In this document: positions 44,111 through 53,165 of the stretch, in pieces
Numbering within the stretch: the first letter of the stretch is position 1
Layout: every line of letters begins with the position of its first letter
Source: Defluviicoccus sp046348835
Lineage (GTDB): Bacteria > Pseudomonadota > Alphaproteobacteria > Rhodospirillales > Defluviicoccaceae
Length of the DNA stretch: 64,000 nt
Reading direction: 5' to 3'
NCBI GenBank assembly: GCA_046348835.1
Contig: JAXMDM010000002.1
Coordinates: 1,164,271 to 1,228,270, forward strand
Position numbers and translations under genes: made by a program
The notes under the pieces: generated by a model
What the model was told of the DNA's origin: nothing
Seen by the model: the letters and a program-made list of their open reading frames with translations, nothing else
Database searches by the model: none

Positions 44111-46111
44111 ATGTTCAAGAAAATCCTCATTGCCAACCGGGGTGAAATCGCCTGTCGGATCGCGCGCACAGCGAAACGGATGGGTATCGCCACCGTCGCC
44201 GTCTACTCCGATGCCGACAAGTACGGTCGTCACGTCAAAATGTGCGACGAAGCGGTGTATCTCGGCGGCTCCATCGCCAAGGAAAGCTATCTCGATATCG
44301 ACAAGGTGGTGAACGCCTGTCGCCGGATCGGCGCCGATGCGGTGCATCCGGGCTATGGCTTCCTCTCCGAGAACACCAACTTCGCCCGCATCCTGGCGGA
44401 GCACGGGATCACCTTCATCGGTCCCAACCCCGGTGTCATCAAGCTGATGGGCGACAAGATCGAGGCCAACCGCGCCGCAAAGGAAGCGGGCGTGCCGACG
44501 GTGCCCGGCCACTGGGATGTGATCCCCGATTCGGAAGCGGCGGTGCAGATCGCCGGGGGGATCGGCTTCCCGGTGATGCTGAAAGCGGCCGCCGGCGGCG
44601 GCGGCAAGGGCATCCGCATCGCCCGTGACGCGGCGGAACTGAAGGACGCGTTCAGGCTTGCCACCTCCGAAGCCCGCTCCGCCTTCGGCGACGACCGGGT
44701 GTTCATCGAAAAGTTCATCGAACAGCCGCGCCACATCGAAATTCAGATTCTCGGCGACAAGCACGGAAACGTCGTCCATCTGAACGAACGCGAATGCTCG
44801 ATCCAGCGTCGCCACCAGAAGGTCATCGAAGAGGCTCCGTCGCCGTTCCTCGATTCCGCCACCCGCCAGGAGATGGGGCGACGCGCCGTCGAACTGGCCA
44901 AGAGCTGCGGCTACGACTCGGCCGGAACGTGCGAATTCATCGTCGATCAACGGCGGAATTTCTTCTTCCTGGAGATGAATACCCGTCTGCAGGTCGAACA
45001 CTCGGTGACCGAGTTCGTTCACGGTATCGACCTGGTGGAGCAGATGATCCGGGTGGCCGCCGGCGAGAAGCTGGCGTTGCGCCAGGAGGATCTGGTCCCC
45101 CATGGGTGGGCGATCGAGTCCCGCATCTATGCCGAGGACCCGAACCGCAAGTTCATGCCGTCGACGGGACGATTGATCCGCTATCGCGAGCCGATGGAGA
45201 GCGACGAGGTGCGCGTCGACACCGGCGTCTACGAGGGCGGTGAGATCAGCATGTTCTACGACCCGATGATCGCCAAGGTGACCACCTGGGGCCGGGATCG
45301 GGACGCCGCCGTCACCCTCATGCGCCGGGCGCTCGACGAGTTCTACATCAAGGGCGTCCACCACAACATCGCCTTCCTCACCGCGCTGATGGCCAACCCC
45401 CGCTTCCTGCAGGGTCGGCTCACCACCAATTTCATCGCCGAGGAATATCCGGACGGGTTCGCCCCCACGCCCTTGGAGGCGAACGAACTCGACGACATCA
45501 TCGCCGTCGCCATCCTCATGCACCTTCGCTACATGTATCGGGCAAAGAACGTGTCCGGACAAATGCCGGGCTACGGCCGGAAGATGGACCGGGCGCAGGT
45601 CGCGGCGATCGGCAAGAACTACTTCCCGGTCACCATCGAGGAACACGGCGGCCGGGGGTCGGAGGAAGGTTTCGACATCACCCGCGAAGGCCATCTCCTG
45701 TCCATTCGCAGCGACTGGGAAATCGGCGAACCGGTTCTGCGGTGCACGATCAACGCGGTGCCGCAGTCGTTCAAGGTGGAGCGGGTCGGCATCGGTTATC
45801 GCATCTACCACATGGGCGCCGAGGTGGATGTGGTCGTCTACACCGCAAAGGTGGCCGAGCTGGCGAAGATGATGCCGGAGCGGCTGCCGCCCGACATGTC
45901 GAAGTTCCTGATCTCCCCCATGCCGGGGCTGCTGCAGTCGGTCGCGGTTGAGGCGGGCGAAAAGGTCGACTCCGGGGACGAACTGGCGATCGTCCAGGCG
46001 ATGAAGATGGAAAACATCCTCCGTGCCCTCCGACCGGGCAAGGTGGGCAAGATCCATGCGAAGGCGGGAGACACCCTCTCCGTCGGCCAGATCATCCTCG
46101 AGTTCGAATAG
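44111..46111 (+). CDS. pccA: Propionyl-CoA carboxylase alpha subunit (biotin carboxylase + BCCP)
   Basis: 666 residues: biotin carboxylase/ATP-grasp domain (KILIANRGEIACRIARTAKR, KAAAGGGGKGIR, EMNTRLQVEHSVTE), a linker (BT) domain that docks PccB, and a C-terminal biotinyl domain with the modified Lys in VQAMKMENILRA. Length and architecture match alphaproteobacterial PccA. A strong hairpin follows the stop codon. Confidence 0.96.
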   Translation: MFKKILIANRGEIACRIARTAKRMGIATVAVYSDADKYGRHVKMCDEAVYLGGSIAKESYLDIDKVVNACRRIGADAVHPGYGFLSENTNFARILAEHGITFIGPNPGVIKLMGDKIEANRAAKEAGVPTVPGHWDVIPDSEAAVQIAGGIGFPVMLKAAAGGGGKGIRIARDAAELKDAFRLATSEARSAFGDDRVFIEKFIEQPRHIEIQILGDKHGNVVHLNERECSIQRRHQKVIEEAPSPFLDSATRQEMGRRAVELAKSCGYDSAGTCEFIVDQRRNFFFLEMNTRLQVEHSVTEFVHGIDLVEQMIRVAAGEKLALRQEDLVPHGWAIESRIYAEDPNRKFMPSTGRLIRYREPMESDEVRVDTGVYEGGEISMFYDPMIAKVTTWGRDRDAAVTLMRRALDEFYIKGVHHNIAFLTALMANPRFLQGRLTTNFIAEEYPDGFAPTPLEANELDDIIAVAILMHLRYMYRAKNVSGQMPGYGRKMDRAQVAAIGKNYFPVTIEEHGGRGSEEGFDITREGHLLSIRSDWEIGEPVLRCTINAVPQSFKVERVGIGYRIYHMGAEVDVVVYTAKVAELAKMMPERLPPDMSKFLISPMPGLLQSVAVEAGEKVDSGDELAIVQAMKMENILRALRPGKVGKIHAKAGDTLSVGQIILEFE

Positions 46112-46127
46112 ACCCAGCGAAGAATGC

Positions 46128-46154
46128 GCGGGCACCGGCCGATCCGGTGCCCGC
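46128..46154 (+). terminator. Hairpin after pccA
   Basis: GCGGGCACCGG (46128-46138) pairs perfectly with CCGGTGCCCGC (46144-46154), loop CCGAT, 16 bp after the pccA stop. The following T-content is low, so it is a probable but not perfect intrinsic terminator. Confidence 0.65.
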
Positions 46155-46293
46155 CGTCCGCTTTGGCGCCGCAATCCGCCCGTTGAGGACGTCCGTCGTC
46201 GGGGGCCCGGGTTGAGGACCGGCGGTGGGGGGTCATGCACGCCCCCCGGCGACGCCGAGGGGGTGGGCGCTACGGCCGGGCGACCGGTTGTCG

Positions 46294-47100
46294 CTACTGG
46301 CCTTCCGTCACATCGACACGGACGGTCATCTCCTCGATGCCACCGCCCTTGCGTACGCCGCGGACCGGGCAGGCGCCGGCGTAGTCGAAGGCCACCGAAA
46401 GGCGCACATAGGCGTCGGTCGCCGACCGGGCATTGGTGGGATCGAATGACACCCAGCCCAGTTCGTCCACGTGCGCCTCGGCCCAGGCGTGACTGGCGAG
46501 GGAGGCCTGTCCGTCCCCCTGGGCGTAGAGGTAGCCGCTGACATAGCGGGCGGGAATATCGAGAACCCGGCAGCAGGCGATGAACAGGTGTGCATGGTCC
46601 TGGCACACACCGCGACCACGCTCCAGCGCCTCGGCCGCGGTCGAGTTCACGTCGGTGCTGCCCGGCTCATAAGCAACGCTCGAGTGAAGGTCGAACATGA
46701 GTGCGTGCAGCGCGGCGATTTCGCCTTCCTCGCGCAGACGCTCGATGTACGGCCGGGCGAGCGCCTCGATCCCACCCTCTACCTTGGTGTAGCGGGTCGG
46801 TCGAATGAACATCAGCGGCGGCAGCCCGTCGTCGGCGGGCAAAACTCCGAACGTATCGAAGGTTTCCACCTCGCCGCGGATGATCACCGGGACTTCGTCG
46901 TGAAGGCCGTTCTGAACCGACACGTGGGTGACGTTACCGAAGCCATCGATCCACCGCTTCAGCTTCCCCGGGGTCAGCACTTGCCAGGTACGTACCAACT
47001 GACACGGATCGCCGCGTGGGGTCAGCCGCAGGTATTGGATACTGTGGAGGGCGGGTGTCCCGAAGCGGTAATGTGTTTCGTGCTCTATGACCAATCTCAT
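46294..47100 (-). CDS. Transglutaminase-like family protein
   Basis: 268 residues with an N-terminal bacterial transglutaminase-associated domain (RLVIEHETHYRFGTPALHSI) and a papain-like core: catalytic Cys in GRGVCQDHAHLFIACCR, His in SHAWAEAHVDELGWVSFDPT and the Asp in the same block. Third gene of a leftward operon (ATP-grasp, alpha-E, transglutaminase); its ATG overlaps the alpha-E stop by 4 bp. Probably acts as a protease or amidase on a product of the other two, but the substrate is unknown. Confidence 0.9.
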   Translation of the reverse strand: MRLVIEHETHYRFGTPALHSIQYLRLTPRGDPCQLVRTWQVLTPGKLKRWIDGFGNVTHVSVQNGLHDEVPVIIRGEVETFDTFGVLPADDGLPPLMFIRPTRYTKVEGGIEALARPYIERLREEGEIAALHALMFDLHSSVAYEPGSTDVNSTAAEALERGRGVCQDHAHLFIACCRVLDIPARYVSGYLYAQGDGQASLASHAWAEAHVDELGWVSFDPTNARSATDAYVRLSVAFDYAGACPVRGVRKGGGIEEMTVRVDVTEGQ

Positions 47101-48029
47101 AGGACCAGCATGAACTCCTGCCCGATCATCCCGTGCAGCTCGGTGTTGCGGACGATGAACCCGTTGAGGAAGCGCGGCAGCCCGGATCGCAGGATGCCAT
47201 CGATGCGATTACGCTGCAGCCGTTCGTGAATCTGCACGGCGAGGCGGGTACACGCCGCCTGGCTGCGCATGGACTTGAGGATCTCCATCACCTCGAAGGT
47301 ACAGGCGAACAGCGACCGTGGCATATCGCCGCGCAGCACCAGCAGCTCTGCCACCCGGCGCGGCTCGAGGATGCCGGAATAGACCTCGCGGTAGGCCTTG
47401 AATGCGCTGAACGCCCTCAACACCGCTCCCCAGCGGTAATAGTCCTCGGCCGCCATGGCCCTGCCGGTCGGCGCCAGCAGATCCCATTTGACCGCGAGGA
47501 AGCGGGCGGTGTTGTCGGCCCGTTCGATGAAGGTCCCGAGCCGCGAAAAGGTAAAGGCGTCACCACGGCGCATGGTCCCGTAGATAGCGCCGCGGAACAG
47601 GTGCGAGCGTTCCTTCACCCAATCGAAAAACTCGCGAAACCCGCCCTCCACCAGCTGGTGGTAAGACATCCCCTCCAGCTCGATGTAGGTCTGGTTGATC
47701 CCCTCCCAGACCTCCGTCGTCAGCTCCGGGCGGGTTGCCCGGGCATTCTCCCGGGCAAGGCGGATGCAGGCGCGGATGCTCGATGGGTTTTCCGCATCGA
47801 GCGCCATGTATCGCAACACGTTCCCCGGCGACGCCTCGCTATAGCGGGCGGAGAAGTCGCTGCGGTCCCCGGCGAGGGTAAGCGGCGCTTCCCACTGCGC
47901 CGTTCCGTTCGCGCCCGACGCCGGCAAAAGCGACATGTGGTAGGTGCTGGCAAGCAGTCGCGCCAGATTTTCTGCCCGCTCCACGTAGCGGGCCATCCAG
48001 TAGACGTTATTGGCGGTACGGCCCAGCAT
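47097..48029 (-). CDS. Alpha-E domain (DUF403) protein
   Basis: 310-residue all-helical protein. The start MLGRTANNVYWMARYVERAE is the defining N-terminus of alpha-E proteins, with GTFIERADNTARFLAVKWDLL in the middle. These occur almost always beside a circularly permuted ATP-grasp protein and a transglutaminase, as here. The biochemical role is unproven. It begins 3 bp after the ATP-grasp stop codon. Confidence 0.93.
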   Translation of the reverse strand: MLGRTANNVYWMARYVERAENLARLLASTYHMSLLPASGANGTAQWEAPLTLAGDRSDFSARYSEASPGNVLRYMALDAENPSSIRACIRLARENARATRPELTTEVWEGINQTYIELEGMSYHQLVEGGFREFFDWVKERSHLFRGAIYGTMRRGDAFTFSRLGTFIERADNTARFLAVKWDLLAPTGRAMAAEDYYRWGAVLRAFSAFKAYREVYSGILEPRRVAELLVLRGDMPRSLFACTFEVMEILKSMRSQAACTRLAVQIHERLQRNRIDGILRSGLPRFLNGFIVRNTELHGMIGQEFMLVL

Positions 48030-48032
48030 CGC

Positions 48033-49457
48033 TCAGGCCTCCAGCACCCAGGTGTCCTTGGTGCCTCCCCCCTGCGAGGAGTTGACCACCAACGACCCTT
48101 TGCGCAATGCCACCCGGGTGAGCCCGCCGGGGACGACCGTCGTCGTCTCCCCGGAGAGAACGTAGGGGCGCAGATCCACGTGCCGCGGCTCAATGCGGGA
48201 ATCGACCAGGGTGGGAACGGTCGACAGGTTGAGCGTCGGCTGGGCGATGAAGTTATCCGGCAGCGTCCGGATCTTGTCGCGGAATAACTCCCGCTGCTCG
48301 GCGGTACTGGTCGGGCCGACCAGCATCCCGTAGCCGCCCGATCCCCCCACCTCCTTGACCACCAGATCCTCCAAATGATCGAGGACATAGGCGCGGTCGT
48401 CATCCAGCGAGCAGCGATAGGTGGGAACGTTTTTCAGGATCGGTTTCTCACCCAGATAAAAGTCGATCATGTCGGGGACGAAACAATAGATCGCCTTGTC
48501 GTCGGCGATACCGGTGCCGATGGCGTTGGCGAGACTGACGCGACCGGTTCGGACCACCGAGAGGAGTCCGGGGACGCCCAAGAGCGAGCTGGGATCGAAG
48601 GCGAGCGGGTCGATGTAATCGTCGTCGACCCGCCGGTAGATGACGTCGACCCGGCGCGGACCACTGGTGGTTCGCATGAATACGGTGTCGTCCTCGACGA
48701 ACAGATCCTGCCCCTCCACCAACTCGACCCCCATCTGCATGGCGAGAAAGGCGTGCTCGAAGTAGGCGCTGTTGAAATGACCGGGGGTAAGCACAACCAC
48801 CGTCGGGTCGACATTGCCGGGCGGCGCCGCCGATCGCAGCGTCCGCAACAGCACCTCGGGATAGTGGTTGACCGGCGCCACCGAGTGAGAGGCGAACAGA
48901 TCGGGAAACAGCCGCATCATTGTTTCCCGGTTCTCCAGCATGTACGAGACTCCCGATGGGACCCGTACGTTGTCCTCGAGGACATAGAAGTCCTCGGCCG
49001 AGACGCGGACGACATCCACACCGGCGATGTGCACGTAGGTGCGCCGCGGCAGGTCGAGACCCAGCACTTCCGGTCGGAAGCTCGGGTTGTTGAGGACCAT
49101 CGCCGCCGGGATCCGCCCGGCCTTGAGGATGTGTTGCTCGTGGTAGATGTCGTCGAGAAAGGCGTTGATCGCCCGTACCCGTTGACACACCCCGGTACCG
49201 ATGGTCCGCCATTCGTCGGCATCGAGCATGCGGGGAATGATGTCGAAGGGAATGAGCCGCTCCACCCCCTCCTCCGATCCGTAGACCGAAAAGGTAATCC
49301 CCAACCGGCGGAAAATCAGGTCGGCTTGCTGATGCTTTTCCATCAGCTTCTCGCACGATGTCGTTCGCAACCACTCGCGATATTTCACGTAGGCGTTGCG
49401 GATCCCGTCGTCGTCGAGGCCGTGCATTTCGTCGAAAGGATTAGCGAGCGTCATCAA
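48033..49457 (-). CDS. Circularly permuted ATP-grasp type 2 protein
   Basis: 474 residues of the CP_ATPgrasp_2/DUF404-DUF407 family, first gene of the operon. Diagnostic blocks: FNPFDEM-like start (LANPFDEMHGLDDDGIRNAY), FDIIPRMLDADEW, DIYHEQHILKAGRIPA, VVLTPGHFNSAYFEHAFLA, VDVIYRRVDDDYIDPLAF and VVKEVGGSGGYGMLVGPTS. ATP-grasp chemistry suggests ligation of a carboxylate to an amine, perhaps a peptide or amino-acid conjugate that the transglutaminase-like partner processes. That pathway link is inference. Confidence 0.93.
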   Translation of the reverse strand: MMTLANPFDEMHGLDDDGIRNAYVKYREWLRTTSCEKLMEKHQQADLIFRRLGITFSVYGSEEGVERLIPFDIIPRMLDADEWRTIGTGVCQRVRAINAFLDDIYHEQHILKAGRIPAAMVLNNPSFRPEVLGLDLPRRTYVHIAGVDVVRVSAEDFYVLEDNVRVPSGVSYMLENRETMMRLFPDLFASHSVAPVNHYPEVLLRTLRSAAPPGNVDPTVVVLTPGHFNSAYFEHAFLAMQMGVELVEGQDLFVEDDTVFMRTTSGPRRVDVIYRRVDDDYIDPLAFDPSSLLGVPGLLSVVRTGRVSLANAIGTGIADDKAIYCFVPDMIDFYLGEKPILKNVPTYRCSLDDDRAYVLDHLEDLVVKEVGGSGGYGMLVGPTSTAEQRELFRDKIRTLPDNFIAQPTLNLSTVPTLVDSRIEPRHVDLRPYVLSGETTTVVPGGLTRVALRKGSLVVNSSQGGGTKDTWVLEA

Positions 49458-49681
49458 TGCACACGTTCATATTGTTCTCGTTTGCGCCGTCAGTCCCGTA
49501 GCCGCATTAAGAGCAAGACTTGTGCCAGCCGGTCGCCCCACCCCTCAGCTGGCACAAACGCATTAATTGCCTTGGAAATGCGCGAGACTGGCCGGACCAC
49601 ATCCCCGACCACCGTTCGCCCCGGCGGCAATTGCACACAATCCAGGCAATGTTCCGCTAAGATTAGGCATAAAGCCCAGAG

Positions 49682-50695
49682 TCAGATCAGGCCCGCCAGG
49701 GGAGAGGATGGATCGGCGTAGCGTTTTTTCGGCATCCGTCCGGCGAGATAGGCGAGCCTGCCCGCTTCGACCGCAAGGCGCATCGCCCGCGCCATGGCGA
49801 TGGGATCCCGGGCTTCCGCGATCGCGGTGTTCATCAGCACCCCGTCGCACCCGAGTTCCATGGCCACGGCCGCATCCGATGCGGTGCCGACACCGGCATC
49901 CACCAGCACCGGAACCCGGGTTTGCTCAACGATGAGGCGGATGTTGACCGGGTTCTGGATACCCAGGCCGGACCCTATGGGGGCGGCCAGCGGCATGATC
50001 GCAACGCACCCCATCTCCTCCAGCCGCTTCGCCATGATCGGATCGTCGGAGCAGTAGACCATCACCTTGAAGTGCTCGGCGATCAGGCGCTCGGCGGCAG
50101 TGAGCGTCTCCATCATGTTGGGGAACAGCGTTTTCTGATCGCCCAAAACCTCCAGCTTGACCAGATCCCAGCCCCCGGCTTCGCGGGCGAGCCTCAGCGT
50201 TCGTACGGCGTCGTCGGCGCTGTAACAGCCGGCGGTGTTGGGCAGATAGGTGTATTGCCGCGGATCGACGTAATCGACCAGCATCGGTTGGCTGGTGTCG
50301 GAGATGTTGACCCGACGGACGGCGACGGTGACAATTTCCGCACCCGAAGCTTCGATGGCGCGGGCGGTCTCGACGAAATCCTTGTACTTCCCGGTTCCGA
50401 CGAGGAGACGCGACCGATAGGTCCTGCCGGCGATGACCAGCGGATCGTTGATCCCGTCGCTCCCGACCTGGGCGTCCGTCACCGGCGAATCCGGTGTGCC
50501 GCCACCGATGAAGTGGACGATCTCGATGCGGTCGCCGTCGGCAACCTCGACCGTTTCGTAGCCCGAGCGGGGCACGATCTCCAGGTTGCGTTCGACCGCC
50601 ACCTTGCGCGGGTCCATCCCGCAGGCGCTCAGGAGGCCGCTCACCTTGAGCGGCGCGGAGAACGTCTTTTCCTCACCATTGATGATAATCCGCAT
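49682..50695 (-). CDS. thiG: ThiS-ThiG fusion: sulfur carrier and thiazole synthase
   Basis: 337 residues from the ATG at 50695. Residues 1-70 are ThiS (MRIIINGEEKTFSAPLKVSG ... DRIEIVHFIGGG), then ThiG (LVIAGRTYRSRLLVGTGKYK, the active-site Lys in LVKLEVLGDQKTL, VDAGVGTASDAAVAMELGCD). Together they make the thiazole moiety of thiamine. Because ThiS normally needs a free C-terminal Gly-Gly for thiocarboxylation, the internal GGG implies cleavage or an unusual mechanism. The frame is open upstream to 50764 but that part is not ThiS-like. No other thi gene lies nearby. Confidence 0.92.
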   Translation of the reverse strand: MRIIINGEEKTFSAPLKVSGLLSACGMDPRKVAVERNLEIVPRSGYETVEVADGDRIEIVHFIGGGTPDSPVTDAQVGSDGINDPLVIAGRTYRSRLLVGTGKYKDFVETARAIEASGAEIVTVAVRRVNISDTSQPMLVDYVDPRQYTYLPNTAGCYSADDAVRTLRLAREAGGWDLVKLEVLGDQKTLFPNMMETLTAAERLIAEHFKVMVYCSDDPIMAKRLEEMGCVAIMPLAAPIGSGLGIQNPVNIRLIVEQTRVPVLVDAGVGTASDAAVAMELGCDGVLMNTAIAEARDPIAMARAMRLAVEAGRLAYLAGRMPKKRYADPSSPLAGLI

Positions 50696-50834
50696 ACCGC
50701 GTTCCACCGCCTCCAGTGCCCCGGTTTTTCGTTCAAGGACGCGTTTTCCCGCGCCAGCTAACATAATCGCCGCATCGGGTTACACAAGCCCATCATCGTG
50801 TTATAAGCCGCGCTTGGCATGCTGCGAAACCTCC

Positions 50835-51290
50835 ATGCGATTGCGCATTCTCATCCTCAACGGACCCAACCTCAACCTGCTCGGCGAACGGGAACCGCAC
50901 ATATACGGTGCCGCCACGCTGGCCGATGTGGAGTCCGCGTGCCGGCAACGGGCCAGGGCCCTCGGTGCAGAGATGGAGTTCCGGCAGAGCAATGCGGAGA
51001 GCGATCTGATCGACTGGGTCCAATCGGCGCGGAAGACGGCTGACGCACTGATCATCAACGCCGGCGCTTATTCCCATACCTCGATCGCGCTTCTCGACGC
51101 GCTGCTGGCACTGGCGATTCCGGTGATCGAAGTGCACATCTCCAATATCTTCTGCAGAGAACCGTTTCGTCATCACTCCTACGTATCTCGCGCCGCCCGC
51201 GGCGTCATTTGCGGCCTCGGCACTTTCGGCTACGAACTGGCCATTGAAGCCGCGGTAGACGCACTCAAACCCACGGTGGCAGCGGGCTGA
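50835..51290 (+). CDS. aroQ: Type II 3-dehydroquinate dehydratase
   Basis: Shikimate-pathway enzyme, 151 residues from the ATG at 50835; the open frame upstream overlaps thiSG antisense. Active-site blocks: LNGPNLNLLGEREPHIYG (Asn, Arg, catalytic Tyr), IINAGAYSHTSIALLDAL (Asn, Ser), EVHISNIFCREPFRHHSYVS (His, Arg). Length is typical. It begins the conserved run aroQ-accB-accC-aat. Confidence 0.96.
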   Translation: MRLRILILNGPNLNLLGEREPHIYGAATLADVESACRQRARALGAEMEFRQSNAESDLIDWVQSARKTADALIINAGAYSHTSIALLDALLALAIPVIEVHISNIFCREPFRHHSYVSRAARGVICGLGTFGYELAIEAAVDALKPTVAAG

Positions 51291-51331
51291 CCCGTGCGGC
51301 CGGTTCGGCGACCGGCAGGATAGAGAAGTTT

Positions 51332-51793
51332 ATGGCTGATCCGACGAATTGCACCGAGCTCAATGTCGATCTGTTGCGGGAGTTGGCGGAACTCCTCAGC
51401 GAGCATAACCTCACCGAGATCGAGTACGATTCCGGAACATGGCGAGTCCGCGTCGCCCGCCAGACCACCCTGGTACAGCCGCTCGGGACACCGTCATCGG
51501 CCGCGGCGGCGGTCGCCGGGGCCGATGACGCCTCCGAAGAGAGCGCGCTTCTCGCCCATCCGGGGCTCCTGGCCTCGCCGATGGTGGGGGTGGTCTACAC
51601 CGCGCCCGAGCCCGGCGGTCCTCCCTACGTTCGGGTCGGCGATACGGTGCAGACAGGGGATACGGTGCTGCTGATCGAGGCGATGAAGGTGTTCAATCCC
51701 ATAAGCGCACCCCGGGGTGGCCGCATTCTCCGCCTCTTCGTCAGCAGCGGGCAGCCGGTGGAGTACGGTGAGCCCCTGCTGATCATCGAGTGA
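51332..51793 (+). CDS. accB: Biotin carboxyl carrier protein of acetyl-CoA carboxylase
   Basis: 153 residues: an N-terminal helical part that recruits AccC (LNVDLLRELAELLSEHNLTE), an Ala/Pro linker and the biotinyl domain with the modified Lys in LIEAMKVFNPISA. It has the thumb loop (YTAPEPGGPPYVRVGDTVQT). Carries CO2 for fatty-acid synthesis. accC follows 6 bp later. Confidence 0.95.
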   Translation: MADPTNCTELNVDLLRELAELLSEHNLTEIEYDSGTWRVRVARQTTLVQPLGTPSSAAAAVAGADDASEESALLAHPGLLASPMVGVVYTAPEPGGPPYVRVGDTVQTGDTVLLIEAMKVFNPISAPRGGRILRLFVSSGQPVEYGEPLLIIE

Positions 51794-51799
51794 TCCCCG

Positions 51800-53143
51800 G
51801 TGTTCAACAAGGTGCTGATCGCCAACCGCGGCGAGATTGCCCTGCGGATTCTTCGCGCCTGCCAGGAGATGGGCATCCGTTCCGTGGCCGTCCACTCCAC
51901 CGCGGACGCCGATGCCATGCACGTGCGGCTTGCCGATGAGTCCATCTGCATCGGGCCGCCGCCGGCGGCACAGAGCTATCTCAACCAGGTCGCGGTGCTG
52001 ACCGCCGCCACCATCTGCAATGCCGAAGCGATTCACCCGGGATACGGCTTCCTGTCGGAAAACGCCGACTTCGCCGCCATGATCGAAGAACACGGCATAA
52101 CCTTCATCGGCCCCTCGTCGGCCCACATCCGAATGATGGGGGACAAGGTCACCGCCAAGCGGGCCGTGTCCGCGGTGGGCATCCCGGTCGTTCCCGGCTC
52201 CGACGGGCCGGTCACCGACGTGGCCGAGGCACGCGCGCTCGCCGATGGGCTGGGTTACCCGGTGCTGATCAAGGCCGCGGCGGGCGGCGGCGGCCGCGGC
52301 ATGAAGGTGGTCCATAACCCGGACGACCTCGCCAACGCCATGGCGATGGCGCGTGCCGAGGCGACGGCGGCCTTCGGCAACGGCGAGGTCTACATGGAGA
52401 AGTATCTCTCCAGACCCCGCCACATCGAGGTTCAGATCCTGGCGGACCGACATGGATCCGTCGTCCATCTGGGGGAACGCGACTGCTCGATGCAGCGCCG
52501 CCACCAGAAGGTGATCGAGGAAGCGCCGTCTCCGGCGCTCAGCCCCGAACAACGGGCAAGGATCGGTCGATCCGCCGCCGCCGCCGCCGCCCGCCTCGGC
52601 TACAGCAGCGTCGGCACCTTCGAATTCCTTTACGAGGACGGCGAGTTCTATTTCATCGAGATGAACACCCGGCTGCAGGTGGAGCATCCGGTGACGGAAA
52701 TGATCTGCGGGCTGGATCTGGTGCGTGAAATGATCCGCGTCGCCGCCGGCGCTCCCCTCGGCTTTACCCAGGAGGACGTCCGTTTCACCGGCCACGCGGT
52801 GGAATGCCGGATCAATGCCGAGGATCCGGAAACATTCGCGCCCGCCCCGGGACGGGTGAACGAGTATCATGCGCCCGGCGGCCTTGGCATCCGCGTCGAT
52901 TCGGCACTGTTCGCCGGCTGCCGGGTTCCGCCCTACTACGACAGCATGATCGCCAAGATCATTGCCCACGGGCCCGATCGCGAGGTGTGTCTCGGACGTC
53001 TCCAGCGGGCTCTGGCTGAATGTGTGGTGGACGGCATCCACACCACCATTCCGCTGCATCAGCGGCTCCTGGCGGAACCCGAATTCCGCAACGGCGATTA
53101 TGACATCCATTGGCTCGAACGATTGATGCGAGGAGGCCATTAG
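51800..53143 (+). CDS. accC: Biotin carboxylase subunit of acetyl-CoA carboxylase
   Basis: 447 residues starting at a GTG (51800). ATP-grasp enzyme that carboxylates BCCP. Blocks: NKVLIANRGEIALRILRACQ, IKAAAGGGGRGMK, LGERDCSMQRRHQKVIEEAP, EMNTRLQVEHPVTEM. Normal length and no fused BCCP, which separates it from PccA. The ribosome site before the GTG is weak, suggesting coupling to accB. A GAGGAGG lies at 53130-53136 just before its stop, probably serving aat. Confidence 0.96.
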   Translation: MFNKVLIANRGEIALRILRACQEMGIRSVAVHSTADADAMHVRLADESICIGPPPAAQSYLNQVAVLTAATICNAEAIHPGYGFLSENADFAAMIEEHGITFIGPSSAHIRMMGDKVTAKRAVSAVGIPVVPGSDGPVTDVAEARALADGLGYPVLIKAAAGGGGRGMKVVHNPDDLANAMAMARAEATAAFGNGEVYMEKYLSRPRHIEVQILADRHGSVVHLGERDCSMQRRHQKVIEEAPSPALSPEQRARIGRSAAAAAARLGYSSVGTFEFLYEDGEFYFIEMNTRLQVEHPVTEMICGLDLVREMIRVAAGAPLGFTQEDVRFTGHAVECRINAEDPETFAPAPGRVNEYHAPGGLGIRVDSALFAGCRVPPYYDSMIAKIIAHGPDREVCLGRLQRALAECVVDGIHTTIPLHQRLLAEPEFRNGDYDIHWLERLMRGGH

Positions 53144-53165
53144 ACGGTTCGAACGGGGGGGCGCC

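Noticed and set aside
42086..46606. 1506-codon open frame on the minus strand
   Set aside because: It is the antisense of pccB-pccA. High GC at third positions removes stop codons; the translation is His/Asp/Gly/Val-rich with no family pattern.
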